Shown here piece by piece: positions 15,774 to 25,427 of a stretch of DNA of 64,000 bases. The stretch comes from Amphiplicatus sp046296195. Its GTDB lineage: Bacteria; Pseudomonadota; Alphaproteobacteria; Caulobacterales; Parvularculaceae. Position 1 is the stretch's first letter, and every line of letters starts with the position of its first letter. Location of the stretch: assembly GCA_046296195.1 (NCBI GenBank), contig JBKBLR010000011.1, positions 25,471 through 89,470 of the forward strand, written 5' to 3'. The translations under genes were made by a program, and so were the position numbers. The notes under the pieces were generated by a model, which saw only the letters and a program-made list of their open reading frames with translations, had not been told where the DNA came from and did no database searches.

Positions 15774-16376
15774 ATGCGCACCATGAGACAGCTCATCGCC
15801 GCCCTCCTCTCTGCGCTGGCCGCGCCGGCGCTGGCGCAAAGTGAGCCCGTCGGCCCTCGGATCGCCGCGGCGTCGGTCGAGCAGACGACGCGGCCCGGCG
15901 TTTATGATCCTGCTTATGTGCGCATCCCCTATCCGATGGGCGATGTGCCGGTGGATCGCGGCGTGTGCACCGACGTCGTCATTCGCGCCCTCAGGGCTGT
16001 CGGCATCGACCTTCAGGAGCGCGTGCACCAGGACATGAAGGCGAATTTCAACGCCTATCCGAAGCATTGGGGCCTCACGCGGCCTGACCGCAACATCGAC
16101 CACAGGCGCGTGCCCAATCTCGAAACCTATTTTCGCCGCGCAGGCTGGCGCCTGCCCGCCAGCGCCAACGCCGGGGACTATCAAGCCGGGGACATCGTCA
16201 CCTGGAACCTCAAGGGCGACAAAGGCTGGCTTCCGCATATCGGCGTCGTGACGGACCGACGCGCGCGCTCAGGTCGGCCGCTCGTCGCCCACAACATCGG
16301 CGCCGGACCAAAGCTCGAGGACGTCCTTTTCGACTGGAAGATCACCGGCCGCTTCCGTCCGCAGGCGGATCAATAA
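15774..16376 (+). CDS. Exported DUF1287 family protein
   Basis: This 200-residue protein has a signal peptide (MRTMRQLIAALLSALAAPALAQ). The rest matches DUF1287, an NlpC/P60-like papain fold: the likely catalytic Cys is in DRGVCTDVVIRALRAVG, followed by HQDMKANFNAYP, DIVTWNL and a likely catalytic His in GWLPHIGVVTD. It is probably a periplasmic peptidase or amidase, with an unknown substrate. The ATG at 15783 is an alternative start that shortens the signal peptide by three residues. Confidence 0.88.
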   Translation: MRTMRQLIAALLSALAAPALAQSEPVGPRIAAASVEQTTRPGVYDPAYVRIPYPMGDVPVDRGVCTDVVIRALRAVGIDLQERVHQDMKANFNAYPKHWGLTRPDRNIDHRRVPNLETYFRRAGWRLPASANAGDYQAGDIVTWNLKGDKGWLPHIGVVTDRRARSGRPLVAHNIGAGPKLEDVLFDWKITGRFRPQADQ

Positions 16377-16576
16377 GGCGGCGCCTTACGCGGTTTCGAG
16401 CGGCGCGCCGGATTGCGTTACGGGTCCACATGCGCCAATCGGCGGCGACGTCGAAGGTCCCGGCGTTCGTCGCTCGCCCTTTCCATCTTCAGCGAAAGCC
16501 CGCGCCGGCGCGCCGCTTTCCTGCCGGTGCGCCCCGCGACTTTGATTCCACATCCCGCTCGCAGAAGGCAGGTCTC

Positions 16577-17569
16577 ATGCGCAAGGTTCCGCTCGGAAGA
16601 TCAGATCTTTCGGTCTCGCCGATCGGCTTCGGCGCGATGGGGCTCGCCGAGTTCTACGGCGAGCCGCTGTCGAACGTTGAGGCTGAAAAGGTTCTCGACG
16701 CCGCGGTTTAGCGCGGGATCAACTTCATCGACACGGCTGACATGTATGGCGCCGGCCGCAACGAAGAGCAGATCTCGGGCTTCCTTGCGCGCCGCCGCAA
16801 AGATGTAGTGCTCGCGACCAAATTTTCGATCATGCGCACGCCCGATGGCGGCTGGAGCGGGCTCTCGAACGAGCCTGCCTATATCAAGCGGGCATGCGAT
16901 GCGTCGCTGAAACGGCTGAAGACCGATGTCATCGACCTCTATTACATGCACCGGCGCGACCCGAACGTGCCGATCGAAGACTCGGTCGGCGCGATGGCCG
17001 ACCTCGTCAAGGCAGGCAAGGTGCGCGCAATCGGATTGTCGGAAGTGAACGCGACGACGCTCAAGCGCGCGAACGCCGTTCATCCTGTCGCCGCCTTGCA
17101 AAGCGAATACTCGATCGTCACGCGCGACATGGAAAAAGAGATGATTCCGGCTGTTCGGGAGATCGGCGTGGCGTTCGTCGCCTATTCCCCGCTCGGGCGC
17201 GGTCTTCTCACCGGCGCTTACCGCAGCGCGAAGGATTTTACGAAGGGCGATTATCGCCTGACGAGTAGTCCGCGCTTTTCCGAAGGCGCGCTCGCCAAAA
17301 ACGTCGCGCTTGTCGACGCCATCGCCGGAACCGCGGCGAAAAAGCATGCGACGCCTGGCCAGATCGCGCTCGCCTGGGTGATGGCGAAGGGCGAGGACGT
17401 CATTCCAATACCGGGCACGAAGAAGATCGAGCGGCTTGAGGAAAACATCGGCGCCGCGAAGCTCTCTCTGTCGGCGGACGACCTCGCCGCGATCGAGCGG
17501 GCCGTACCCCCCGAAGCGGTGGCCGGCGACCGCTATGCGGCGGCCTCGGCGACAACGCTCAATCATTGA
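16577..17569 (+). pseudogene. Aldo/keto reductase interrupted by an amber codon
   Basis: A 330-codon reading frame encodes a YakC/AKR13-like NADPH-dependent aldo/keto reductase (MRKVPLGRSDLSVSPIGFGAMG, RGINFIDTADMYG, VVLATKF, YYMHRRDP, VIPIPGTKKIERLEENI). Codon 45 is TAG (16709-16711), where relatives have a residue just before RGINFIDTADMYG. The frame continues intact afterwards. A restart at ATG 16742 would keep the catalytic Tyr, Lys and His but lose the catalytic Asp and the first strands. It is either a recent nonsense allele or a sequencing error. The 3' end overlaps gluQ by 11 nt. Confidence 0.85.
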
Positions 17570-18428
17570 ATCCCAGCATCCGCCGGACGTCGACGGGGGT
17601 CTTTCCGGCCTCGCGCAAGGATCGCAATGTCGCGGCCTTGTCGCGCTTAGCGAGCCGGCGACCCGATTCGTCCGTGATCAGATGATGATGACGATATGCC
17701 GGCGCCGGCTTGTCAAACAGCGCATAGAGGAGCGCATGAAGATGCGCCGCCGGCGCAAGGTCCACGCCGCGGATCACATGGGTGACGCCGGCGAGCGCGT
17801 CATCGTGCACGGAAGCGAGGTGATAGCTCGCGCCGGAATCCTTCCGCCCCAGCACGATATCGCCGAACATGGCGGGCGTCGCGGCGACGCGGCGCATGTT
17901 CGATCCATCAAGGTCTTCTTCGATGAATCGCAAACCATCGAAGCCGCCGAGCGCCGCCGCCGCGCGCGCCATGGAGAGCCGCCAGGCGAAGGGCGCGCCG
18001 CTTGCGATCATTGCGGCCTCTTCCGCCGCTTCGGACGGCGCGCCGACATAGGCCGGTCCCTCCGGTCCCGACGGCGAAAGATGCGGCGCGCGGGCGATCT
18101 CATCAAGGATCTCCGAGCGCGTCTTGAAACAGCGATAACACAGACCGCGTGCGATCAGCCGGTCGAGCGCGGCGCGATAATCCGCCATATGATCCGACTG
18201 TCGACGGACGGGACTCTCCCATTCAACGCCGAGCCAGCGAAGATCCTCGTAGATGGCGGTTTCGAATTCCGCCCTGCAGCGCGTTTCGTCGATGTCCTCG
18301 ATGCGCAGGATGAAGCGCCCGCGGGCGGCCCTCGCCGCCTTGAAGGCCGACAGGGCCGAGTACGCATGGCCAAGATGCAGATAGCCTGTCGGCGAGGGCG
18401 CGAAGCGGGTGATAAAGGAATCGGGCAT
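17559..18428 (-). CDS. gluQ: Glutamyl-Q tRNA(Asp) synthetase
   Basis: This 289-residue protein is a truncated glutamyl-tRNA synthetase paralogue that attaches glutamate to the queuosine base at position 34 of tRNA-Asp. The HIGH motif is HLGH (residues 18-21) in FITRFAPSPTGYLHLGHAYS, and the KMSKS counterpart is RLAKRDK near residue 250. The anticodon-binding domain of GluRS is absent, as the family requires. A CYRC pair (near residue 95) is part of the zinc site; the other ligands are not obvious. It is convergent with the broken reductase gene. Confidence 0.93.
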   Translation of the reverse strand: MPDSFITRFAPSPTGYLHLGHAYSALSAFKAARAARGRFILRIEDIDETRCRAEFETAIYEDLRWLGVEWESPVRRQSDHMADYRAALDRLIARGLCYRCFKTRSEILDEIARAPHLSPSGPEGPAYVGAPSEAAEEAAMIASGAPFAWRLSMARAAAALGGFDGLRFIEEDLDGSNMRRVAATPAMFGDIVLGRKDSGASYHLASVHDDALAGVTHVIRGVDLAPAAHLHALLYALFDKPAPAYRHHHLITDESGRRLAKRDKAATLRSLREAGKTPVDVRRMLGFND

Positions 18429-18553
18429 CGGTCAGGGTGGCGCGGCTTGAGGGTTTAAGCGAGCTTGGTCGCCGCCGCGTCGCTTCGCAACCAAGTAAAT
18501 TGCGCTTTTCCCGGCCTGCGAAGCCGCTATTTTGCGGTTAAAGAGCGAGGGGA

Positions 18554-19693
18554 ATGGCGATCGACACGCCGGACATCGAACCGATTGATGAAGGGGCGGC
18601 AGAAGCAGCGGCGATCGCCGCCGCGGCGGCTTGCCCGTCGTGCGGAGCGAAAATCGTTGGGGCCTGGTGCGCCGGCTGCGGCCAGAAGAACGACGACATG
18701 CGACGCAGCTCGGTGGTCCTCCTCAAGGACTTCATGGTCGACACGTTTTCGTTTGATGGCCGCATGTGGCGGACGCTCGGGCTGCTCGCCGCGTCGCCTG
18801 GAACGGTGCCCTCGCAATACAGTCACGGAAAACGGTCGCGCTACACGCCTCCGGTGCGGCTCTTCCTCGTCGTCAGCTTTCTCTTCTTCCTGATCCTCAG
18901 CCTCACCCACACCCTGATCATCGCCGTCGAGGTGCGCGCGCACACCCCGGAAGAATCCGCCAGGGCCAAAGCGGCGCTCGAGGAAGGCTTGCGCGAGGCG
19001 GGCCCCAAGGCCGCCGACGCCGTCCGGCGCGCGAGGATCGAAGCGCGGACGTACTCCGGCCCCGTCGTCATCGACGGCCAGTCGCTAGACTGCGACCTCA
19101 ACGCCACGACGCGCTATTTCGTCCGGGCCGATGACGTCAAGGTGGATCTTGAAGCCTGGTCACGCTGCCGGGACAGCCTGATGAGCGGCATCAGGTCCGA
19201 AATCGAAGGGAAAGAGGAGGCGAGCGCCGAATTCACGACCGACAAGGCGACGGCGCTGACGACGATCGAACGCATTATCGACGGGGTCGCGCGCGCGATC
19301 GAAAATCCGCAGGCTTTCAACGCCAGCCTCAACGACTGGCTTCCTCGGGTGATGTTCCTGATGACGCCGGCGCTGGCGCTCATCCTCGCCTTGTTTCTGC
19401 GCGGACGCGACGCGCTGATTTTCGATCATCTCGTATTTGCGCTCTACGCCCATGCGGCGGCCTTCGCGATCATCGGCCTCGCCGTCATCGCGGCCCAGCT
19501 TCGCTTGCCGCATGTGTTCGCTGCGGCCTCAATCGCGCTGGCGCTCTATTTCATCGTCGCGATCAAGCGCGGTTACGGCCGCGGCTGGATAAAGTCGGTC
19601 TGGACCGGCGTCGCCGCAGGACTGATCTATCTTCTCGTCCTGTCAGGGACCGTGATGAGCATCATCTCGAACCAAGTGCTGCAGGGCGCCTGA
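18554..19693 (+). CDS. DUF3667 membrane protein with zinc ribbon
   Basis: This 379-residue protein has an N-terminal zinc ribbon of the DUF3667 type (CPSCGAKIVGAWCAGCGQKN, residues about 21-40). It has one transmembrane helix near 110-130, a soluble region of about 135 residues and three or four C-terminal helices (about 265-375). The function is unknown. It stands alone between gluQ (divergent) and the convergent TetR gene. Confidence 0.85.
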   Translation: MAIDTPDIEPIDEGAAEAAAIAAAAACPSCGAKIVGAWCAGCGQKNDDMRRSSVVLLKDFMVDTFSFDGRMWRTLGLLAASPGTVPSQYSHGKRSRYTPPVRLFLVVSFLFFLILSLTHTLIIAVEVRAHTPEESARAKAALEEGLREAGPKAADAVRRARIEARTYSGPVVIDGQSLDCDLNATTRYFVRADDVKVDLEAWSRCRDSLMSGIRSEIEGKEEASAEFTTDKATALTTIERIIDGVARAIENPQAFNASLNDWLPRVMFLMTPALALILALFLRGRDALIFDHLVFALYAHAAAFAIIGLAVIAAQLRLPHVFAAASIALALYFIVAIKRGYGRGWIKSVWTGVAAGLIYLLVLSGTVMSIISNQVLQGA

Positions 19694-19710
19694 CCCTTCC
19701 CAGAAGCGCT

Positions 19711-20232
19711 TCATCGCTTCGCAAGCTCAGTATAGGCCGCGCGGAGCGCCGCCGCGGCTGCGACCATAATGGTTGCAAGCTGAGTCGCTGAATGTCGCGT
19801 CTCTCCCTGGAGCCAGAGCCGGATTTGCGCGAGCTGCTGATTGGCGAGATCGAGCGCCAGGTCGGCGCCCTGAAGGTCGAGCCGCGGCTCGATCATCGCT
19901 GCGAGGCGCCGTCGTATGCGCCCGGTGAGCGGTCCTGACAGGAGGTCCGCGGCGCTGCGCCGGTTTTCACGAAAATGGTTGAGCAGCATCGAGAGCCGCG
20001 CTTCGTCGGCGCCGCCTGTCGATGCGTCAGCGAGTAGTGACAGCGGTCCTTCGAGCGCCTCGATCAGCGCCGAATCACGTCCGTCGAAATGCTCGTAGAA
20101 GGTCGAACGGGCGACGCCGGTCTCCCGGAGCACGTCGGCGACCGGCGGTTGCGGCGAACGGCGTGTCAGCACGAGCCGTGACAGCGCTTCGAGGATGGCC
20201 GCCCTTGCCGGGCCCTTGCATTCATGGGTCAC
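19711..20232 (-). CDS. TetR family transcriptional regulator
   Basis: The protein has about 173 residues from a GTG at 20232. An N-terminal helix-turn-helix is visible (ILEALSRLVL, then VADVLRETGVARSTFYEHFDGRDSALIEAL, residues about 12-60), with a variable ligand domain after it. A longer frame is open to 20310, but the family match starts near the GTG. It is divergent from the membrane protein gene at 20329, with about 96 nt between starts. It probably controls that gene. No clear palindrome was found there. Confidence 0.85.
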   Translation of the reverse strand: MTHECKGPARAAILEALSRLVLTRRSPQPPVADVLRETGVARSTFYEHFDGRDSALIEALEGPLSLLADASTGGADEARLSMLLNHFRENRRSAADLLSGPLTGRIRRRLAAMIEPRLDLQGADLALDLANQQLAQIRLWLQGETRHSATQLATIMVAAAAALRAAYTELAKR

Positions 20233-20328
20233 GAGACGACGCGCCTCCGGACTCTTGCGCCGAAAAGTCCGTACACTGCGGCGATCTGGTCGGCTAGGGT
20301 TTACGCGCATTGGAAGGAGGAGACGGGG

Positions 20329-20949
20329 ATGGACGGCGCAAGGGAACGACAGGGACGCAACAACGATCCGGTCGCGGGCACGGCGCTCGCGGTGTCGGCA
20401 GCCCTATCCGTGCTGGTGATGGCCCATCACCCGACGGGAACGGCGCATGCAGCGGGGCTCGGGCGCTTGGTGCACGGCGCAATGATGGCGCTCATCGTCA
20501 TCATGTTCGCCGGGTTCTGCTGCTTCGCCGTCCGGCGCGGGCTCGACCGCTTCGCCGTCATTCTGGCGCTCGTGATCTTTGCGGCGGCGATGCTGGCGAA
20601 CCTTCTCGCCGGGACGATCAACGGCTTCGTCATTCCGGCGCTCCTGGAACGCAACGCCTACGAAGAGAACGCCCTGCTGCTCTGGACCCTCAACCAGACT
20701 TTCGCCAAGGCGGCGGTGTTCGCGATCTCGGCGGCCTTCGCGCTCTGGGGCGCGGATCTTGCCATGCGCGGCGCGGGCGAGGCGCGGCTCCTCGGCGCGG
20801 CGGGTCTCATCGCCTGCGCAGCGCCAGCGGCGCGCCTTGCGGGGGGCTTTCTCGACATGAAGGTCGCCGGCGCCTTCATCATCTATGCCGGGCAGGCCGC
20901 CTTCGCCGCGGCCGCCGGGATCTGGCTTGCGGCTGGCGGCAGAACCTAG
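20329..20949 (+). CDS. Hydrophobic membrane protein of unknown function
   Basis: This 206-residue protein has about six predicted transmembrane segments, starting around residue 16. Ala/Leu-rich helices are separated by short loops, with LAGTINGFVIPALLERNAYEEN in the longest loop. A GGAGGAGA ribosome binding site precedes the ATG. I do not recognise a family. Its divergent arrangement with the TetR gene suggests that it is the regulator's target. Its 3' end overlaps the convergent tldD stop by 4 nt. Confidence 0.65.
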   Translation: MDGARERQGRNNDPVAGTALAVSAALSVLVMAHHPTGTAHAAGLGRLVHGAMMALIVIMFAGFCCFAVRRGLDRFAVILALVIFAAAMLANLLAGTINGFVIPALLERNAYEENALLLWTLNQTFAKAAVFAISAAFALWGADLAMRGAGEARLLGAAGLIACAAPAARLAGGFLDMKVAGAFIIYAGQAAFAAAAGIWLAAGGRT

Positions 20950-22364
20950 CCCCCCGACCCGCCGACGGTCAGGCGGTCGATCTTGATTGTGGGCTGGCCG
21001 ACGCCGACTGGCACGCCCTGTCCGGCCTTGCCGCAGACGCCGATCCCGGGATCGAGCCTGAAGTCGTTGCCGATCATCGACACGCGCGTGAGCACCGTCG
21101 GGCCGTCGCCGATCAGTGCGGCGTTTTTCAGAGGCGCGCCGACCTTTCCGTTCCTGATGCGATAGGCCTCGGTGCAGTTGAAGACGAATTTGCCCGAGGT
21201 GATGTCGACCTGGCCGCCGGAAAAGTTCACCGCGTAAACGCCGTCCTTGACGCTTGCGATGATCTCCCCGGGGTCCTTGTCGCCGGCAAGCATCATCGTG
21301 TTCGTCATGCGCGGCATCGGCATGGCGGCGTAATTCTCGCGACGGCCGTTGCCGGTGACGGACACGCCCATCAGTCGCGCGTTGAGGCGGTCCTGCATGT
21401 AGCCCTTGAGAATTCCATCCTCGATGAGAACGGTGCGTGAGGTCGGCGTTCCCTCATCGTCGACGGTGAGCGATCCGCGCCGCCCTGAGAGCGTGCCGTC
21501 ATCGACGACGGTGACGCCCTTCGCCGCGACGCGCTCGCCGAGTCGGCCGGCGAACGCGGAGGTCCCCTTGCGATTAAAGTCGCCTTCAAGGCCGTGGCCG
21601 ACCGCCTCGTGGAGAAGGATGCCGGTCCATCCCGAGCCGAGCACGACTTCCATGTCGCCCGCCGGCGCGGGCTCGGCGTCGAGATTGACGAGCGCCTGGC
21701 GAAGCGCCTCATCGACATAGGCCCGCCATGCTTCGGGCGCGATGAAGCGGGCGTAACCTTCCCGCCCGCCCGCGCCATAACTTCCCGATTCCTGGCGATC
21801 GCCGATGCCCGCCGTCACCGACACGTTGAGGCGGACGAGCGGGCGGATATCGCGCACCACCTCGCCGCCCGCGCGCATGATCTCGATCACCGACCATTCG
21901 CCCGAAAGCGACGCCGACACCTGGCGTACACGGCTATCCTTCATCCGCGCGTAGTCATTGATGTCTGCGAGAAGCTTCGTCTTCGCTTCGAAAGAGAGGG
22001 CGTCGAGCGGATTGTCGTCGGGATAAAGCTTGACATTGGTGCGCGCCGGGCCCTGGCTCAGCGTCCCGTCGCGCCCCGACTTCACGGCTTCGACCGCCGC
22101 GGCCGAGCGCTTCAGCGCTTCCTCTGAAAGGTCGGAGGCGTGGGCATAGCCAGTCGATTCGCCGACGACCGCGCGCAGGCCGAAGCCCTGCTCGACATTA
22201 TAGCTCGCGGTCTTGAGGCGGTTGTCGTCGAAGACGAACGCCTCGGACTGGGCGTATTCGAGATAGAGCTCGCCATCATCGGCGCCCTTCAGCGCCTCAT
22301 TGACGATTGATTCCGTCCGCGACCGATCAAGGCCCGCCTGGTGAAAAAAGAGCGACTGGGTCAT
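20946..22364 (-). CDS. tldD: Metalloprotease TldD
   Basis: This 472-residue protein is one subunit of the TldD/TldE(PmbA) metalloprotease, which trims unfolded peptides and matures some ribosomally made peptides such as microcins. The zinc motif HEAVGHGLEGD (HExxxH) is intact, with the typical RRGSLTVDDEGTPTSRT region and C-terminal GKAGQGVPVGVGQP. The start at 22364 gives MTQSLFFHQAG. An upstream extension would be very Arg-rich and is rejected. The partner pmbA is not in this window. It is divergent from coxB. Confidence 0.96.
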   Translation of the reverse strand: MTQSLFFHQAGLDRSRTESIVNEALKGADDGELYLEYAQSEAFVFDDNRLKTASYNVEQGFGLRAVVGESTGYAHASDLSEEALKRSAAAVEAVKSGRDGTLSQGPARTNVKLYPDDNPLDALSFEAKTKLLADINDYARMKDSRVRQVSASLSGEWSVIEIMRAGGEVVRDIRPLVRLNVSVTAGIGDRQESGSYGAGGREGYARFIAPEAWRAYVDEALRQALVNLDAEPAPAGDMEVVLGSGWTGILLHEAVGHGLEGDFNRKGTSAFAGRLGERVAAKGVTVVDDGTLSGRRGSLTVDDEGTPTSRTVLIEDGILKGYMQDRLNARLMGVSVTGNGRRENYAAMPMPRMTNTMMLAGDKDPGEIIASVKDGVYAVNFSGGQVDITSGKFVFNCTEAYRIRNGKVGAPLKNAALIGDGPTVLTRVSMIGNDFRLDPGIGVCGKAGQGVPVGVGQPTIKIDRLTVGGSGG

Positions 22365-22550
22365 GCCCGAGAGGTAGGCCGCCCGCCCGCGCCGGGCAAT
22401 GGCGCACCGCCCCGGCCGTGCGACCATTTTTCCTGCCCGATTGACCATGACGCGGGGCGGCGGAAGGGCCTATAAGCCCGCTGGTTCGGGGCTCCCCCTC
22501 GCGGGCGGAGCGTTCACAGGCGCGCCGGCCGCGCCAATCTTGAGGGCTTC

Positions 22551-23693
22551 ATGAAGAGACTTCTCGGCGGCATCGCAAGCGGGCTGGCGGCTCTTGGCGC
22601 CGCGTTCGCGCAGGAAAACAGCTGGAACGGGCCGAACAACGGCGACCTCGGTCTGGTGCCGGCGGCGTCGAAACTCGCCGAGGAAGTGCACTTCTTCCAC
22701 AACGGCGTCCTGATGCCGATCATCACCGCCATCAGCCTCCTCGTCCTCGCCCTGCTGCTTTTTGTGGTCTTTCGCTTTAACGCGAGGTCGAACCCGAACC
22801 CGCGGAAGTTCAGCCACAACACGCTGGTCGAAGTGATCTGGACCGGCGTTCCGATCATCATCCTTCTCGTCATCGCCTTCTTCTCCTTCGACCTTCTCTA
22901 CAAGGAAGACGTGATTCCGGACGGCAAGCAGATCGTCGCCCGCGGGGATGGCGCAAAGACGGACTTCACCTTCGCCAATGACTTCCCCGCCTCGCGAATG
23001 GCGGCGGCGCCGAAGCATGTGCAGGTGTTCAAGGGAAGCGCGGCGGGCGCGGAAGGCCTCGTGCATGGCCGCGACTACACGCTTGAAGGACTCGGCACGG
23101 CGACGGTCGCGGTGAAGTTCAAGTCCGCGCCCGCAGCCGGTGAAACAGTCGTGATCCGTGTCGGCCGCAGCCTCGTCGGCGCCGGGGGCGCCAAGGAAAT
23201 CGCGCTCGCCCCGACGATGACGCTGAAGGCCGTCGGCTATCAATGGGGATGGTCTTACGCCTACCCTGATTTCGGCGATTTTGAGTTCGCGTCGAACATG
23301 CTGCAGGAGGACAAGACGACGCCGGAGCTTTTTCGCTTCGACGTCGACAACCGCATCGTGGTGCCGGTCGGGGAGACGATCCGGATTGTGACGACGGCGC
23401 GTGACGTCATTCACGCCTTCGCGCTGCCGAACTTCGCCATCAAGATCGACGCCGTGCCGGGCCGCATCAATGAAACCTGGTTCAAGGCGGATCGCGAAGG
23501 GGTCTATTTCGGCCAGTGTTCGGAGATCTGCGGCGTCCGCCATTCTGCGATGCCGATCGCGGTCGAGGTGGTGTCGCGCCCGAAATTCGAGGCCTGGGTC
23601 GACAGCCAGCGCGCGCAGGCCGGCCTTGAGCCGATGTTCGCGATCCAGCCGGATAAATTCGCCGCCATTCGCGACGACATCGCTGCGCAGTAA
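22551..23693 (+). CDS. coxB: Cytochrome c oxidase subunit II with an inserted domain
   Basis: This 380-residue protein has a signal peptide (residues 1-20), two transmembrane helices (about 52-76 and 92-117) and a C-terminal CuA cupredoxin domain (about 222-345). The CuA ligands are His288, Cys323, Glu325, Cys327, His331 and Met334, and the electron-entry aromatic patch is YQWGWSYAYPD. It is about 90 residues longer than usual. Residues about 124-221 lie between helix 2 and the CuA domain and form a beta-rich, Gly/Val-rich insertion absent from standard subunit II. A TATAAG hexamer at 22471-22476 is a possible -10 element. It heads the oxidase operon. Confidence 0.96.
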   Translation: MKRLLGGIASGLAALGAAFAQENSWNGPNNGDLGLVPAASKLAEEVHFFHNGVLMPIITAISLLVLALLLFVVFRFNARSNPNPRKFSHNTLVEVIWTGVPIIILLVIAFFSFDLLYKEDVIPDGKQIVARGDGAKTDFTFANDFPASRMAAAPKHVQVFKGSAAGAEGLVHGRDYTLEGLGTATVAVKFKSAPAAGETVVIRVGRSLVGAGGAKEIALAPTMTLKAVGYQWGWSYAYPDFGDFEFASNMLQEDKTTPELFRFDVDNRIVVPVGETIRIVTTARDVIHAFALPNFAIKIDAVPGRINETWFKADREGVYFGQCSEICGVRHSAMPIAVEVVSRPKFEAWVDSQRAQAGLEPMFAIQPDKFAAIRDDIAAQ

Positions 23694-23717
23694 CAAGGAT
23701 TACGAGGAACCAAAGCC

Positions 23718-25400
23718 ATGGCTCACGCTCACGCCCATGACGATCACGCGCACGGCGACGCTCACGCGCATGACCACAAGCCGCCCTTCCTCGTGCGGTG
23801 GCTGTTCTCGACCAACCACAAGGACATCGGCACGCTGTACCTGATCTTCGCGATTCTCGCCGGGATCATCGGCGGGGCGATGTCGGGCCTGATGCGCTGG
23901 GAGCTTGCCGAGCCTGGCATCCAGGTTCTCAACGCTTTCGTGCCGAGCGGGACTGAGGCCGAGGCCGAACACTTCTACAACGTGCTCATCACCTATCACG
24001 GCCTCATCATGATCTTCTTCATGGTGATGCCCGCGCTCATCGGCGGGTTCGGCAACTGGTTCGTTCCGATCATGATCGGCGCACCGGACATGGCCTTCCC
24101 GCGCATGAACAACATTTCGTTCTGGCTCTATGGCGCCTCGGGCATCCTGCTGACTCTGTCGATTTTCGCGCCGGCCTATCAGAACTATACGGGCTTCGCC
24201 GGCGGCTGGGTGCTTTATCCGCCGCTGTCGTCGAACACCGGGCATCCGGGGCCGGCGATGGATCTCCTGATTCTGTCGCTGCACCTCGCCGGCGCCTCGT
24301 CGATCCTCGGCGCGATCAACTTCATCACGACGATCTTCAATATGCGCGCGCCTGGCATGACGCTGCACAAGATGCCGCTGTTCGCCTGGGCGGTGCTGGT
24401 GACGGCGTTCCTGCTCGTCCTGTCGCTGCCGGTGCTCGCCGGCGCGATCACGATGCTGCTCACAGACCGCAATTTCAACACGGCGTTTTTCGATCCGTCG
24501 GCGGGCGGCGACCCGCTCCTCTTCCAGCATCTCTTCTGGTTCTTCGGGCACCCTGAAGTCTATATTCTCATCCTGCCGGCCTTCGGCATCATCAGCCACA
24601 TCGTCTCGACGTTTTCGAAGAAGCCGATCTTCGGCTATCTCGGCATGGCCTATGCGATGGTCGCGATCGGCTTTGTCGGCTTCATTGTGTGGGCCCACCA
24701 CATGTACACCGTGGGCCTCTCCGTCGACATGAAAGCCTATTTCGTCGCCGCGACGATGGTCATCGCGGTGCCGACCGGCATCAAGATCTTCTCATGGATC
24801 GCGACGATGTGGGGCGGCTCGATCGAGTTCAGGACGCCAATGCTGTGGGCAGTCGGCTTTATTTTCCTGTTCACGGTCGGCGGCGTCACCGGCGTCGTGC
24901 TCGCCAACGCCGGCATCGACCATTATCTCCACGACACCTATTACGTCGTCGCGCACTTTCACTATGTGCTGTCGCTCGGCGCGGTCTTCGGCATCTTCGC
25001 GGCCTGGTACTACTGGTTCGGGAAAATGACCGGCAAGATGTACCGCGAATGGCTCGGCAAGCTGCACTTCTGGATCATGTTCGCGGGCGTCAATCTCATC
25101 TTCTTCCCGCAGCACTTCCTCGGCCTGCAGGGCATGCCGCGCCGCTATATCGACTATCCGCTCGCCTTCGCCGAGTGGAACTACTGGTCGTCGGTCGGCT
25201 ACGCCGTGACGCTCGTCGGCATGGGCGTCTTCCTCATCACGATGATCGACGCCTTCTTCTTCTACCGGAAGAAGGCGCCGGCCAATCCGTGGGGCGAAGG
25301 CGCGACGACGCTCGAATGGACGCTGCCGTCGCCGCCGCCGTTCCACCAGTTCAACGAGCTCCCGCGCTTCGACAAGGGCGATGCGCACGCGTTCCATTGA
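23718..25400 (+). CDS. coxA: Cytochrome c oxidase subunit I (aa3 type)
   Basis: This 560-residue, 12-helix catalytic subunit of the haem-copper oxidase reduces O2 to water and pumps protons. It contains WFFGHPEVYILILP (CuB His with the cross-linked Tyr), the paired WAHHMYTVG CuB histidines and HDTYYVVAHFHYVLSLGAVF with the haem ligands. GNWFVPIMIGAPDMAFPRMNN is the D-channel region. These features mark an A1-type enzyme. The N-terminus is strikingly His-rich (nine His in the first 20 residues), a trait also seen in related bacteria. It follows coxB by 24 nt and is followed by an intrinsic terminator. Confidence 0.98.
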   Translation: MAHAHAHDDHAHGDAHAHDHKPPFLVRWLFSTNHKDIGTLYLIFAILAGIIGGAMSGLMRWELAEPGIQVLNAFVPSGTEAEAEHFYNVLITYHGLIMIFFMVMPALIGGFGNWFVPIMIGAPDMAFPRMNNISFWLYGASGILLTLSIFAPAYQNYTGFAGGWVLYPPLSSNTGHPGPAMDLLILSLHLAGASSILGAINFITTIFNMRAPGMTLHKMPLFAWAVLVTAFLLVLSLPVLAGAITMLLTDRNFNTAFFDPSAGGDPLLFQHLFWFFGHPEVYILILPAFGIISHIVSTFSKKPIFGYLGMAYAMVAIGFVGFIVWAHHMYTVGLSVDMKAYFVAATMVIAVPTGIKIFSWIATMWGGSIEFRTPMLWAVGFIFLFTVGGVTGVVLANAGIDHYLHDTYYVVAHFHYVLSLGAVFGIFAAWYYWFGKMTGKMYREWLGKLHFWIMFAGVNLIFFPQHFLGLQGMPRRYIDYPLAFAEWNYWSSVGYAVTLVGMGVFLITMIDAFFFYRKKAPANPWGEGATTLEWTLPSPPPFHQFNELPRFDKGDAHAFH

Positions 25401-25427
25401 GCCTTGGCGGCGTTGACACGGTTGTCC

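Noticed and set aside
22471..22476. TATAAG as part of a full promoter for coxB with TTGACC at 22441
   Set aside because: The spacing is 24 bp, too long for a normal sigma-70-type promoter. Only the -10-like hexamer is mentioned, as a possibility.
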